Shown piece after piece: positions 10,499-18,528 of a stretch of 64,000 nucleotides of DNA. Within the stretch, counting starts at the first letter, position 1. Every line of letters begins with the position of its first letter. The DNA comes from Streptomyces marokkonensis (GTDB lineage Bacteria > Actinomycetota > Actinomycetes > Streptomycetales > Streptomycetaceae). The DNA is taken from NCBI RefSeq assembly GCF_008312835.1, contig NZ_VSKS01000030.1:1-64000 (forward strand), in the 5' to 3' direction. The notes under the pieces are model-generated. The model ran no database searches. It was given only the letters and a program-made list of their open reading frames with translations, and was not told the origin of the DNA. The position numbers and the translations under genes are program-made.

Positions 10499-11005
10499 AT
10501 GTCCGCACCCCCGCTCCCCGACGGTCCCGCCTCCCCGGAAGTGGCCGACATCGAGCGCGCGCTCCACCGCATCACCTATCTGAGTTCGCGCGCCCGTCAG
10601 CACGAGCGGCTGATGGCCATGGCGGGTGTGCCGCTGGACCGGGCCGCGGTCGCGCTCCTGCGGAAGATGGCCGACACCGAGCCGATGCGGCCGGGGGAGC
10701 TGGCCGCGCGGCTGGGCGTGGAGGCCTCGCACGTCACCCGTACGGTGCAGCAGCTGCAGAAGTCCGGTCACGTCACGCGCGTCCCGGACCCCGACGACCG
10801 CCGCGCGCAGCGCATCGAGCTCACCGACGCCGGCCGGCAGGCCATCGCCCGGATCCGTGAGACCGGGGTCCGGGGCATGCAGGCCGCCCTCGCCGACTGG
10901 TCGCCCGACGACCTCCGGCAGCTCGCCACGCTCTTCCACCGCATGGTCGACGACTTCTTCGCGTACGCCGCCGACGAGGAGTCCGAGCCCGCGGCCACCC
11001 CCTGA
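10499..11005 (+). CDS. MarR family transcriptional regulator
   Basis: 168-residue winged-helix regulator. N-terminal dimerisation helix (IERALHRITYLSSRARQHER), then HTH with LRKMADTEPMRPGELAARLG and VEASHVTRTVQQLQKSGHV, and the wing motif RVPDPDDRRAQRIELTDAGR, which carries the family's D-x-R signature. No redox cysteine is present, so it is not an OhrR type of thiol sensor. It starts at ATG 10499 with no Shine-Dalgarno sequence. Downstream are a DoxX-type gene and a broken peroxiredoxin, suggesting a former redox-stress operon. Confidence 0.92.
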   Translation: MSAPPLPDGPASPEVADIERALHRITYLSSRARQHERLMAMAGVPLDRAAVALLRKMADTEPMRPGELAARLGVEASHVTRTVQQLQKSGHVTRVPDPDDRRAQRIELTDAGRQAIARIRETGVRGMQAALADWSPDDLRQLATLFHRMVDDFFAYAADEESEPAATP

Positions 11006-11060
11006 CCCGGAACCCCGCCGCCCCTCCCCCCGCGGCCGGAACCTGTCACCCCAGCAGTAC

Positions 11061-11074
11061 TTACCGTCGGGTAA
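11061..11074. promoter_or_regulatory. Operator-like inverted repeat before the DoxX gene
   Basis: TTACCGTCGGGTAA has 5-bp arms (TTACC/GGTAA) around a 4-bp centre, 32 bp before the GTG at 11107 and 56 bp after the MarR stop. It differs in sequence from the MarR operator, so it may serve another regulator. The flanking TAATAT gives a possible -10 element. Confidence 0.4.
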
Positions 11075-11106
11075 TATCGCGCGGCAGGTCAATCGGAGGA
11101 GGAACC

Positions 11107-11487
11107 GTGTCACGGTCCGAACGCTCGCCCCTGCTGCTCGCCGGCCTGCTGGCCGCCGCGGGCGCCGCCCACTTCGCCGTCCCGCGCCAGTTCGACCACA
11201 TCGTGCCGCGCTCCCTGCCCGGCTCGCCCCGGACCTGGACCTACGCCAGTGGCGCGGCGGAACTCGCGCTGGCCGCCGGGGTGGCACTGCCCCGCACCCG
11301 CAGGACCGCCGCACTGGCCGCCGCGGCCTTCTTCGTCGGCGTGTTCCCCGCCAACGTGAAGATGGCCGTCGACTGGCGCCACCGCCCCGCCCCGCAGAAG
11401 GCCGCGGCCCTCGGCCGGCTGCCGCTGCAGCTGCCCCTGGTGCTCTGGGCGCGCGGCGTCGCCAGGAACGCGGAACGCCGGTCGTGA
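11107..11487 (+). CDS. DoxX-like small membrane protein
   Basis: 126-residue integral membrane protein with about four hydrophobic segments (LLLAGLLAAAGAAHFAV, ASGAAELALAAGVAL, ALAAAAFFVGVFPANV and a terminal LPLQLPLVLWA). The spacing and the P-A-N-V-K-M motif match the DoxX-like group, members of which pair with thioredoxin or superoxide enzymes in membrane redox complexes. A strong GGAGGAGG precedes the GTG start. It follows the MarR gene by 101 bp and is followed within 15 bp by peroxiredoxin remnants, consistent with a redox operon. Confidence 0.75.
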   Translation: MSRSERSPLLLAGLLAAAGAAHFAVPRQFDHIVPRSLPGSPRTWTYASGAAELALAAGVALPRTRRTAALAAAAFFVGVFPANVKMAVDWRHRPAPQKAAALGRLPLQLPLVLWARGVARNAERRS

Positions 11488-11501
11488 GCCGGCACCCGGG
11501 G

Positions 11502-11632
11502 TAGGGCGACGCGGTCGAACGACTTCGCGCTGCCGGACGGGACCGGCACCGTACGCCGGCTCTCCGGCCTGCTCGCCGAGGGGCCCGCGGTGCTCTTCTT
11601 CTGCCCGGCCGCCCTGAGGCCCGGCTGTGTTG
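11502..11632 (+). pseudogene. Broken peroxiredoxin gene, 5' part
   Basis: In frame from 11518 the sequence reads NDFALPDGTGTVRRLSGLL then AEGPAVLFFCPAALRPGC, the N-terminal strand and peroxidatic-cysteine region of a Bcp/AhpC-type peroxiredoxin (family FxLPD..G..V.LS, then FFYPAA.TPGC). The bases just before (GGCGACGCGGTC) would give GDAV in a different frame, so one base appears inserted near 11518. Homology stops after the PGC and the following 300 bp hold no recognisable gene. The missing C-terminal half resembles the remnant at 40045-40301, also on the plus strand. Confidence 0.7.
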
Positions 11633-11923
11633 CGGGACTCGATCTTCGGCGCGGGCATGCCCGCCAGGTTCCGGGCCGCCCGCCGGCTGATGGAGACCGG
11701 GGTGGACGGGCCGGCAAGGAGGACGCCTGGCGGTGCGCGTCCGGAGGACGGGGTGAACCCGCCGGCGACCAAGGCCGGTACGCGCGCACGCGGCGCTCCC
11801 CGGCGGCGTGGACATCGCGGCCACCCAGGTGCGCGGACTCCGGGGTGCCGGCGGGGCGCTGCGCAGGCGCCGCGGGAAGTGGAGCTGAGGTGCCGAATCG
11901 GGCCGTGTCCGGTCCGGGGTGCG

Positions 11924-11944
11924 ATGTGTACTGTGGTGGCACAT
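11924..11944. promoter_or_regulatory. Operator-like inverted repeat at the PadR start codon
   Basis: ATGTG (11924-11928) and CACAT (11940-11944) are inverted arms 11 bp apart, with a TACTGT -10-like element between them; the right arm overlaps the ATG at 11943. ATGT/ACAT arms are typical of PadR sites, so autorepression is likely. Confidence 0.4.
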
Positions 11945-12266
11945 GAAGGCCGAAACCCTCAGGGGCAACCTGGAAGGCATGCTGCTGTCGGTCCTGGAAC
12001 CCGGGCAGCTCCACGGCTACGCCGTCATCGAGGAACTCAAGAGGCGCAGCGGTGACGCGATCAACCTGCCCACCGGCACGGTCTATCCGGCACTGCACCG
12101 GCTCGAGGCCGCGGGTCTCGTCGGCAGCGAGTGGGCACGCCACAACGGCCGCAGGCGCCGCAACTACTACCTGACGGCGGCCGGCCGCCGCGCGCTGGCG
12201 GACAAGCGCATGGCCTGGCAGGAGGTCTCCTCGGTGATCTCGGTTGTGCTGGGAGGGGAGGCATGA
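11943..12266 (+). CDS. PadR family transcriptional regulator
   Basis: 107-residue winged-helix protein starting MKAETLRGNLEGMLLSVLEP. The PadR signature is clear: HGYAVIEELKRRSGDAINLP, TGTVYPALHRLEAAGLV and GRRRRNYYLTAAGRRAL. It is the short class (about 110 residues) without a long effector domain. An ATGTG-CACAT inverted repeat covers its start. The stop overlaps the ATG of the membrane protein gene (ATGA), the classic PadR plus permease-prefix membrane protein pair, so it probably represses its own operon. Confidence 0.92.
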   Translation: MKAETLRGNLEGMLLSVLEPGQLHGYAVIEELKRRSGDAINLPTGTVYPALHRLEAAGLVGSEWARHNGRRRRNYYLTAAGRRALADKRMAWQEVSSVISVVLGGEA

Positions 12267-12970
12267 CGGAGACCGCCGTGCTGCGCCGCTACACCGACCA
12301 TCTCGCCCGGCACCTGGTCGGCCCGGACTCACGTCGTGCGGCGATCCTCGACGAGGTGATGGACGGTCTGGAATGCGCCACGGAGGGGAACCTGGACACC
12401 TGTCCGGACCCCGAGGCGGCGGCCCGCCGTGCCGTGCAGGAGTGGGGGCCGCCCGGTGAGGTGGCCCGCGCGTACAACGACGCGACGCTGCGCATCAGCG
12501 CCAACCGGCTGTCCATGAGGGCGGTGTGCGTCCTGCCGCTCCTGGCGGCGACCTGGGCCTGTGCGCTGCTCGGAGGGCCGGCCGGCCCGTGGGCGTACCG
12601 GCACCCGCCGCTGCTCCTGACCGGGCTGTCCGTCGTCGCGTTCGGCTGCGTCCTCTCCCTCGCCGGAGCGGTGTCCGGACTGCGCAAGGGAAGCGGGTTC
12701 GCGGCGGCCGGGGAGCGGCGGGACGCCACGGTGACGACCGGCACGCTGGCGGCTCTCATCGGGCTCCTGTGCGTGCTGGGCGCGCTGGTGGTGCTGCTGC
12801 TGAACCGGGGCCTGAGCCATCCGGAGTCCCTCGACTGGCCGATGGTGTCCGTTCCGGCGACCATCACCGTGGTGTCCGGGGCGTACTTCGCCTTCTCGCT
12901 GAAGCGCTTCGTCTCCGTCGTCAGAGGTGCCCGGGCGTTTCCCACCGCACCCCAGAGCGCCTCTCGGTAG
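12263..12970 (+). CDS. PadR-linked membrane protein
   Basis: 235-residue protein. A soluble N-terminal part (~1-80, with LRRYTDHLARHLVGPDSRRA and ARRAVQEWGPPGEVARAYND) resembles the HAAS/permease-prefix domain, followed by four hydrophobic segments (around 90-110, 115-135, 155-180 and 195-215). GGGAGGGGAGGC precedes the ATG, which overlaps the PadR stop. Such genes usually work with the adjacent PadR regulator in sensing membrane stress or compounds. Function unproven. A strong terminator hairpin follows. Confidence 0.75.
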   Translation: MTETAVLRRYTDHLARHLVGPDSRRAAILDEVMDGLECATEGNLDTCPDPEAAARRAVQEWGPPGEVARAYNDATLRISANRLSMRAVCVLPLLAATWACALLGGPAGPWAYRHPPLLLTGLSVVAFGCVLSLAGAVSGLRKGSGFAAAGERRDATVTTGTLAALIGLLCVLGALVVLLLNRGLSHPESLDWPMVSVPATITVVSGAYFAFSLKRFVSVVRGARAFPTAPQSASR

Positions 12971-13015
12971 GCGATCCCCGCGCGCGCCGGCCCCGCCCGC
13001 ACCGCGTCCCATACC

Positions 13016-13069
13016 AGAGAGCCCCCGCGAGTCCGTGCCGTTTCGGCATCGTTCCCGCCGGGGCTCTCT
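13016..13069 (+). terminator. Hairpin terminator after the PadR operon
   Basis: AGAGAGCCCC (13016-13025) pairs with GGGGCTCTCT (13060-13069), a perfect 10-bp stem with a 34-nt loop that itself can pair (TGCCG/CGGCA). Confidence 0.7.
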
Positions 13070-13154
13070 CGCGTATCCGGTATTGCCCGATGCCCGCCAA
13101 CCGGCCTGCTCCGAAGGGTGATTGCGTTGCGGACCGTACGCGCGGAGGTCTATG

Positions 13155-13183
13155 TTGACCCTCATAAGTAGCGCAGCTACACA
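13155..13183 (+). promoter_or_regulatory. Promoter with overlapping operator for the MMPL gene
   Basis: TTGACC (13155-13160), 17-bp spacer and TACACA (13178-13183) form a promoter 27 nt before the GTG. GTAGCGCAGCTAC (13168-13180), a perfect 5-bp-arm inverted repeat, overlaps the spacer and the -10 box, where a repressor would block transcription. The regulator is not identified; the adjacent PadR has a different site sequence. Confidence 0.5.
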
Positions 13184-13209
13184 ATAGCGTCCCTACAGGA
13201 GGTTGAACC

Positions 13210-15462
13210 GTGGAGCGCATGACGCGGTGGGTGCTGTCCCACCGGTGGCCCGTGGTCCTCGTCTGGCTGGTGCTCTTCCTCGTCGGGGGCGCCATGTCCA
13301 GCGGAACGATCGACAAGCTCTCCTTCGAGTCCCGGCTTCCGGACAAGCCGGCCCAGGAGGCGAACGACACCCTGGCCCAGCGCTTCGCGCAGACCGGCGG
13401 CAAGAACGCCCCCCTGCTGCTGGTGGTCACCGTCCCCCAGGGGGCGACCGTGGACAGCGAGGACGTCCGAGGCCAGTGGAGCGACCTCGTCGCCAAGGTG
13501 ACGCCCGAGGGCGGGCGGAGCGTCTCGTACGCCGACACCGGCGGCGAAGCCCTCCTCTCGGAGGACAGGCGGACCACCGTCGCGATGGTCTACCCGCCGG
13601 CGAACCCGACCAACAACCCCTACGAGCAGTCGCTGCCGGCCATCAAGCAGACCGTCGAGCAGACGCGCATCGCCGGAGCCCAGGTCGAACTGACGGGGCA
13701 GCCGGTGCTTTCCGGCCGGGACAGCGGGGCGGAGCGGGGACCGATCTACGAGACCCTCATCGGCGCGCTGGGCGCCCTGGTCGTCCTCGCGCTGGTCTTC
13801 GCGAGCGGACTGGCCGTCGTGCCCCTGCTCATGGCCGCCGTCGCCATTCCCACCACGTTCCTCCTGGTCCGCGGTATCACCGGCATCACGGACGTGTCCT
13901 TCATCGTCCAGTACCTGATCGCACTGATCGGCCTCGGCATCGCGATCGACTACGCGCTCCTCGTGGTCACCCGGTGGCGCGAGGAGCGTGCCAAGCCCGG
14001 TGCCGACGGCCCCGGTCCGGAGGCCCGGCGGCTCGCCGTCGTGCGCTCCGTGGCCAGCGCGGGCCACGCGGTCGCGCTGAGCGGCGCGACCGTCGCCATC
14101 TCCCTGGCGGCCCTGGTCGTGCTTCCCGTGCCGTTCCTGCGCAGCGTCGGATACGCGGGCCTGCTCATCCCGCTGGTCAGCGTCGCCGTCGCGCTCACCC
14201 TCCTTCCCGTGCTGCTGTACTCGTGGGGCGACAAGCTCGACCGCCCGCGGAGGGCACACCGCCCGGACAGCCGGATGTGGACCCGTATCGCGGGTGTCAC
14301 CACCCGCAGGCCCGCGCTCACCGCTGCTCTCAGCGGCGCGGCTCTGATCGCGCTCGCCGCGCCCGTCTTCGCACTGCAGCTCGGTCAGCCCGCCACCGCG
14401 ACCCTCGCGCAGGGCGGCAAGCCCGCCGCGGCCTTCGAGCGGATCGTCGACGCCGGATTCGGCGAGGGCATCGCCCGTCCGGTCGAGGTCCTGGTGGAAG
14501 CCGGCGGCGCGGAGGCCATGAAGGGCGACCTCGCGGGCGTGGACGGTGTCGCCGGTGTGGTGGCGCCGGCCGACTGGCAGCGTGACGGACTCGGCATCGT
14601 CGACGTATGGACCACCGCGGACCCGTCCAGTGACGACGGCCGCGCGGTCGTGGACGGCGTCATCGACACCGCACGGCAGACGCCCGGCGTGCTCGCCGGA
14701 GGCGGGCCCGCCCAGGACGCCGCCTTCATCGAGGCGGTCTACGGCTCGCTGGGTCTGATCCTCGTCTTCGTCGGCCTGCTGACGTTCATCGTGCTCGCCC
14801 GGACACTGCGTTCCGTCGTCCTGCCGCTGAAGGCCCTGGTGCTCAACGCGCTCTCCACCTGCGCCGCCTACGGGGTCGTCGTCCTGATCTGGCAGAAGGG
14901 CTACGGCAGTGAGCTGCTGTTCGACACCCCGGCGGTGGGGGCGATCACCATCTGGGTCCCGATGGCCGTCTTCGCCTTCCTGTTCGGCCTGTCCATGGAC
15001 TACGAGGTCTTCATCCTGCACCGAATCCGCGAGACCCATCTGGAACTCGAAGCCGAGGGGGAACGGGACACCGTGATCCCGTCGGTCGTGACAGGTATCA
15101 GCCGCACCGGGCGCCTCGTCACCTCCGCCGCGCTGATCCTCTTCCTCGCCTTCACCGCACTCGCCAGCATTCCCGTCACCGACGTGAAGGTGTTCGCCAC
15201 CGCTCTGGCGGCGGGCATCATCATCGACGCCACCGTGGTCCGGGGTCTGCTCACCCCGGCACTGGTCACCCTCCTCGGGCGGTCCAACTGGTGGTTCCCG
15301 CGCGCCTTGGGCCGGTTGCTCGTCACCACCCCCGGACAGGCTTCCGGCCCGAGGTCCCCCTCCTCCTCCGCCGCAGCGACGGCGGAGGAGGAGCCGCCCG
15401 GAGGGACGGCGGACCAGACGGCCGCCGGATCGTCCGAGCCGGGCGTGAGCGGACGCGTCTGA
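13210..15462 (+). CDS. MMPL family transporter
   Basis: 750-residue RND-type inner-membrane exporter. It has the MMPL pattern: N-terminal TM (RWPVVLVWLVLFLVGGAM), a periplasmic domain, five TM helices (~185-345), a second periplasmic loop (~385-500) and a second TM bundle (~510-700) with FLFGLSMDYEVFILHRI, and a Ser/Ala/Pro-rich tail. MMPL proteins export lipids or antibiotics in actinobacteria. AGGAGGTTGAACC precedes the GTG. Its promoter overlaps a palindrome, so it is probably inducible. It stands at the left edge of the cluster and ends in a perfect terminator; likely a self-resistance exporter. Confidence 0.9.
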   Translation: MERMTRWVLSHRWPVVLVWLVLFLVGGAMSSGTIDKLSFESRLPDKPAQEANDTLAQRFAQTGGKNAPLLLVVTVPQGATVDSEDVRGQWSDLVAKVTPEGGRSVSYADTGGEALLSEDRRTTVAMVYPPANPTNNPYEQSLPAIKQTVEQTRIAGAQVELTGQPVLSGRDSGAERGPIYETLIGALGALVVLALVFASGLAVVPLLMAAVAIPTTFLLVRGITGITDVSFIVQYLIALIGLGIAIDYALLVVTRWREERAKPGADGPGPEARRLAVVRSVASAGHAVALSGATVAISLAALVVLPVPFLRSVGYAGLLIPLVSVAVALTLLPVLLYSWGDKLDRPRRAHRPDSRMWTRIAGVTTRRPALTAALSGAALIALAAPVFALQLGQPATATLAQGGKPAAAFERIVDAGFGEGIARPVEVLVEAGGAEAMKGDLAGVDGVAGVVAPADWQRDGLGIVDVWTTADPSSDDGRAVVDGVIDTARQTPGVLAGGGPAQDAAFIEAVYGSLGLILVFVGLLTFIVLARTLRSVVLPLKALVLNALSTCAAYGVVVLIWQKGYGSELLFDTPAVGAITIWVPMAVFAFLFGLSMDYEVFILHRIRETHLELEAEGERDTVIPSVVTGISRTGRLVTSAALILFLAFTALASIPVTDVKVFATALAAGIIIDATVVRGLLTPALVTLLGRSNWWFPRALGRLLVTTPGQASGPRSPSSSAAATAEEEPPGGTADQTAAGSSEPGVSGRV

Positions 15463-15470
15463 CCCGAAGG

Positions 15471-15500
15471 GCCACCGCCCCGGACTTCCGGGGCGGTGGC
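15471..15500 (+). terminator. Strong hairpin terminator after the MMPL gene
   Basis: GCCACCGCCCCGG (15471-15483), loop ACTT, CCGGGGCGGTGGC (15488-15500): a perfect 13-bp stem immediately after the MMPL stop. Confidence 0.85.
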
Positions 15501-15574
15501 TCATCCGTACTTTGTCCCGCCTTCATCGCGCTCCGCGAGGCTGGTGGCGACCGACTACGCGAAGGGACCCGACA

Positions 15575-17230
15575 GTGTCCGAACACAGGCCCGACTACGA
15601 CGTGGCGATCCTCGGGTCGGGGATCGCCGGCTCCACACTCGGCGCGGTACTGGCACGAGGCGGTGCCAAGGTGCTCCTCGCCGACGCCGGCACGCATCCG
15701 CGGTTCGCGGTGGGGGAGTCGATGATCCCCCAGATGATCGCCTGGCTCCAACTGATCGCCGCACGGTTCGACGTACCCGAGCTGGAGGCCTTGGCGGATG
15801 CCACCACGATCAACGAGAAGGTGAGCAACACCTTCGGACGCAAGCGCCACTTCGGCTTCCAGATGCACCGGCCCGGCCGGGAACCCGATCCCGCCGAGGG
15901 CCACCAGTTCGTCATCCCCGACGCGCTGACCTCCGCGAGCCACCTCTTCCGTCAGGACAGCGACGCCTACCTGTTCCGCGTGGCGGTGGGGTACGGCTGC
16001 GACACCCGGCAGCAGTGGCGGGTCGCGGACATCGGCCTGGCGGACGACGGTGTGACACTCACCGGCGCCGACGGCCATGTCGTAAGGGCCCGCTACCTGG
16101 TGGACGCGAGCGGCTTCCGCTCCCCGGTCGCGGACAAGCTCGGACTGCGGGAGGAGCCGGCCCGCTTCAAGCACCACTCACGGTCGCTGTTCACCCACAT
16201 GGTGGGGGTCCGGCCCTTCGACGACGTCGTGGACGTGCCGGAGGACGGCCGTCCCGCCGTCCCCTGGCACGACGGCACGCTGCACCACGTCTTCGAGCGG
16301 GGCTGGTTCTGGGTCATCCCCTTCGACAACCATCCCCTCTCGCGCAACCCGCTGTGCAGCGTCGGTGTCACACTCGACCCCAGGCTCTACCCGAAGCCGG
16401 CGGACCTGACCCCGGCCGAGGAGTTCGCCTTCCTCGCGGCCCGTTTCCCCGCGGTGGAACGGCAGTTCGCCCAGGCGCGCACGGTCCGGGAGTGGGTGTC
16501 GACCGGACGGCTCCAGTACTCCTCCAGCCGCACGGTCGGCCACCGCTGGTGCATGATGTCGCACGCGGCCGGCTTCCTCGACCCCCTGTACTCGCGGGGG
16601 ATGTCGAACACCTTCGAGATCATCAACGCCCTCGCACCACGCGTTCTCGCGGCGCTGGAGGACGACGACTTCTCCGACGAGAGGTTCCGTCACGTCGAGG
16701 AACTGGAGCAGGGGCTGCTGGAGCACAACGACACCCTGGTCAACTGCTCGTTCATCTCCTTCTCGCACTTCCGGCTCTGGGACGCCGTGTTCCGGGTCTG
16801 GGGAAGCGGCAACACCCCCGGCGCCATGCGTATCAACAACGCGCTGCGGGCTTTCCGGACCGACCGGGACCCCGCCGTCTTCGACGCCCTGGAGAAGGTT
16901 CCGCACACCGGGCTGTGGTGGCCCGACAGCGACGCGTTCAAGGCGCTGCTGGACGAGACCGCCAGAGCCTGCGAGGCGTTCGAGGACGACCTGATCGACG
17001 GCGACACCGCGGCGGACCGCATCCTGGAGCACCTGCGCGCCTCCGAGGCCGTCTCCCCGGTCTTCGGCTGGAAGGACACGGCCCACCGGTTCATCCACCC
17101 CGACCGGACGCAGATGCGCGAGTTCCTGCGCTGGGCCGCCGAGTCGCCGCTGCCCGAACTGAGCACGGCGGGCCGGCAGAGTCTCGAGGCGTTCCGCGCG
17201 ACGGGCGGCACGGCGGAGGACGGCCGGTGA
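15575..17230 (+). CDS. Flavin-dependent halogenase-like protein (paralogue 1)
   Basis: 551-residue FAD enzyme. The Rossmann motif GSGIAGSTLGAVLA is at 14-27, followed by GESMIPQM. The halogenase signature WxWxIP is present as GWFWVIP (243-249), and Lys90 in GRKRHFGF lies where the catalytic lysine of phenolic halogenases sits. These features favour an FADH2-dependent halogenase over a plain hydroxylase, though some relatives have lost halogenation. GTG at 15575 with AAGGGA upstream gives the normal N-terminus. The stop overlaps the SnoaL-like gene (GTGA). A second paralogue is at 22516-24204, and a flavin reductase at 33688 could supply FADH2. Confidence 0.8.
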   Translation: MSEHRPDYDVAILGSGIAGSTLGAVLARGGAKVLLADAGTHPRFAVGESMIPQMIAWLQLIAARFDVPELEALADATTINEKVSNTFGRKRHFGFQMHRPGREPDPAEGHQFVIPDALTSASHLFRQDSDAYLFRVAVGYGCDTRQQWRVADIGLADDGVTLTGADGHVVRARYLVDASGFRSPVADKLGLREEPARFKHHSRSLFTHMVGVRPFDDVVDVPEDGRPAVPWHDGTLHHVFERGWFWVIPFDNHPLSRNPLCSVGVTLDPRLYPKPADLTPAEEFAFLAARFPAVERQFAQARTVREWVSTGRLQYSSSRTVGHRWCMMSHAAGFLDPLYSRGMSNTFEIINALAPRVLAALEDDDFSDERFRHVEELEQGLLEHNDTLVNCSFISFSHFRLWDAVFRVWGSGNTPGAMRINNALRAFRTDRDPAVFDALEKVPHTGLWWPDSDAFKALLDETARACEAFEDDLIDGDTAADRILEHLRASEAVSPVFGWKDTAHRFIHPDRTQMREFLRWAAESPLPELSTAGRQSLEAFRATGGTAEDGR

Positions 17231-17700
17231 ACGGCCGAACCGCAACGGACGCCGCTGTGGAGGAGGCCAACAAGGCGCTCGCCAGGTACTGGTTCCAGGA
17301 GGGGTGGAACCGGGGCAACGTCGAGGTCGCGGACCGCGTGTTCGCCCCGGGCTTCCTGCTCGGTGGCGAGCCGGTGGGACCGGAGGGGCCCAAGCGCAGT
17401 GTCAGGGCGCGCCACGCCGCGTTCTCCGGACTGACCGTGGACGTCGGCCTCCAGTTGGCCGACGGTCCATGGGTGGCGAGTTGGTACGCCATCCGCGCCA
17501 CCCATGTGGGCACCTTCGCCGGAGTGCCGCCGACGGGACTTCCCGTCACGTCGGAAGGAATTCAGCTGTGGCGTGTGGAGAACGGGCAGGTGGTGGAGGA
17601 CCGCAACATATTCGATCTGTGGCGCGTCATATCCCAGCTGAAGGACGGCGGAGCGAAAGAGGGAGACGCCATCGAATTCCCTAAGGGCCGGCGTGGATGA
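17227..17700 (+). CDS. SnoaL-like / ester cyclase family protein
   Basis: 157-residue NTF2-like alpha+beta barrel protein. The SnoaL pattern is visible: ARYWFQEGWNRGNVEVADRV, FLLGGEPVGPEGPKRSV, and the C-terminal strand GIQLWRVENGQVVEDRNIFD. Members act as polyketide ring cyclases or hydroxylases with conserved Asp/His residues; here the DRNIFDLW segment carries the acidic part. GTG overlaps the upstream stop, so it is coupled to the halogenase-like protein, suggesting successive tailoring steps. Its 3' end overlaps the convergent LuxR-type gene by 20 bp. Confidence 0.8.
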   Translation: MNGRTATDAAVEEANKALARYWFQEGWNRGNVEVADRVFAPGFLLGGEPVGPEGPKRSVRARHAAFSGLTVDVGLQLADGPWVASWYAIRATHVGTFAGVPPTGLPVTSEGIQLWRVENGQVVEDRNIFDLWRVISQLKDGGAKEGDAIEFPKGRRG

Positions 17701-18310
17701 TGTGCTGCTCGTACGCGAATATCACCGCGTGCACCCGGTTGCGCAGCCCCAGCTTCTCCATTACTTTCTGAATATGGGATTTCACCGTGCTCTGACTGAG
17801 TGTCAGTTCCGCGGAGATCTCGGCATTGCTCAGGCCGCGGGTGAGGAGACGGAAGACCTCCGTCTCCCGTTCCGTGAGCTGGTCGAGCGGGGAGGCCCCC
17901 GGCGCCGGCCGCACGGTGGGGATCAGCAGGGACCGCCCGGTGGCCATGATGCGGACCGCGGCGGCCAGTTCCCGGGAACTGCTGGCACTCGGGAGCAGCC
18001 CTCTGGCTCCGGCGCGCAGTACCTGGCCGGCCGCCGCGTCCACGTCGTCCACCAGGACCAGCACGTTCGCCGCGGAGGGCTCCGCGGACAGCGCTTCCAC
18101 GCTGTCCAGAGCCTCCTCCGCGGCGCCGTGCGCGTTGACGATGACGACCTGGGGGCGCAGTTCGCGGTACCGGGCGGCGGCGGACGGGCCGTCGTGGGCG
18201 ACTCCTGCGACGAGGAGATCGGAACAGCTCCCCACGATGGTGCGCAGTCCGGTCAGTGAGATGGGGTGGGAATCGACGAGCAGGACGCTGGTGGGTGCTG
18301 AGCCTGACAT
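17681..18310 (-). CDS. LuxR-family response-regulator-like protein with degenerate receiver
   Basis: 209-residue regulator: receiver-like domain (1-125) and a LuxR HTH (TERETEVFRLLTRGLSNAEI, then SQSTVKSHIQKVMEKLGLRN). The receiver lacks its catalytic set: VDSHP replaces the usual DD pair, the phosphoacceptor Asp is Asn59 (VVIVNAHG where VVLMDxxM is expected), and the conserved Lys position is Ser/Pro (GLLPSAS). It is therefore probably not controlled by phosphorylation; many such atypical regulators bind pathway products. The ATG has GGGGGAACAC upstream. It sits inside the polyketide cluster and probably regulates it. Confidence 0.88.
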   Translation of the reverse strand: MSGSAPTSVLLVDSHPISLTGLRTIVGSCSDLLVAGVAHDGPSAAARYRELRPQVVIVNAHGAAEEALDSVEALSAEPSAANVLVLVDDVDAAAGQVLRAGARGLLPSASSSRELAAAVRIMATGRSLLIPTVRPAPGASPLDQLTERETEVFRLLTRGLSNAEISAELTLSQSTVKSHIQKVMEKLGLRNRVHAVIFAYEQHIIHAGP

Positions 18311-18528
18311 GTGTTCCCCCGGGATGCGTGGAATCTGCCGAGCGTTCAGACAGAATAGAGTGACGGGCGTCGGTCCGATCCAGGCCGACACTTATCCCAT
18401 ATTGCGAATCGGCGTGGCGGTGCCCCGACGGTTGCCCGGACGTGCGCGGGCCGTACGCGTACCGCGCCCGCCCCCGGTCCGCGGCCCCGGGGGCCGGGCC
18501 CGGCGGGCCCGTTCCCCGAGGGCTGTCC

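Noticed and set aside
11633-11923. Plus-strand frames between the peroxiredoxin remnant and the PadR gene
   Set aside because: No clear homology beyond the PGC motif and no start sites; treated as decayed sequence.
13177-15504. 775-codon frame antisense to the MMPL gene
   Set aside because: H/D/G/R-rich shadow with no start context; the MMPL protein on the opposite strand is complete.
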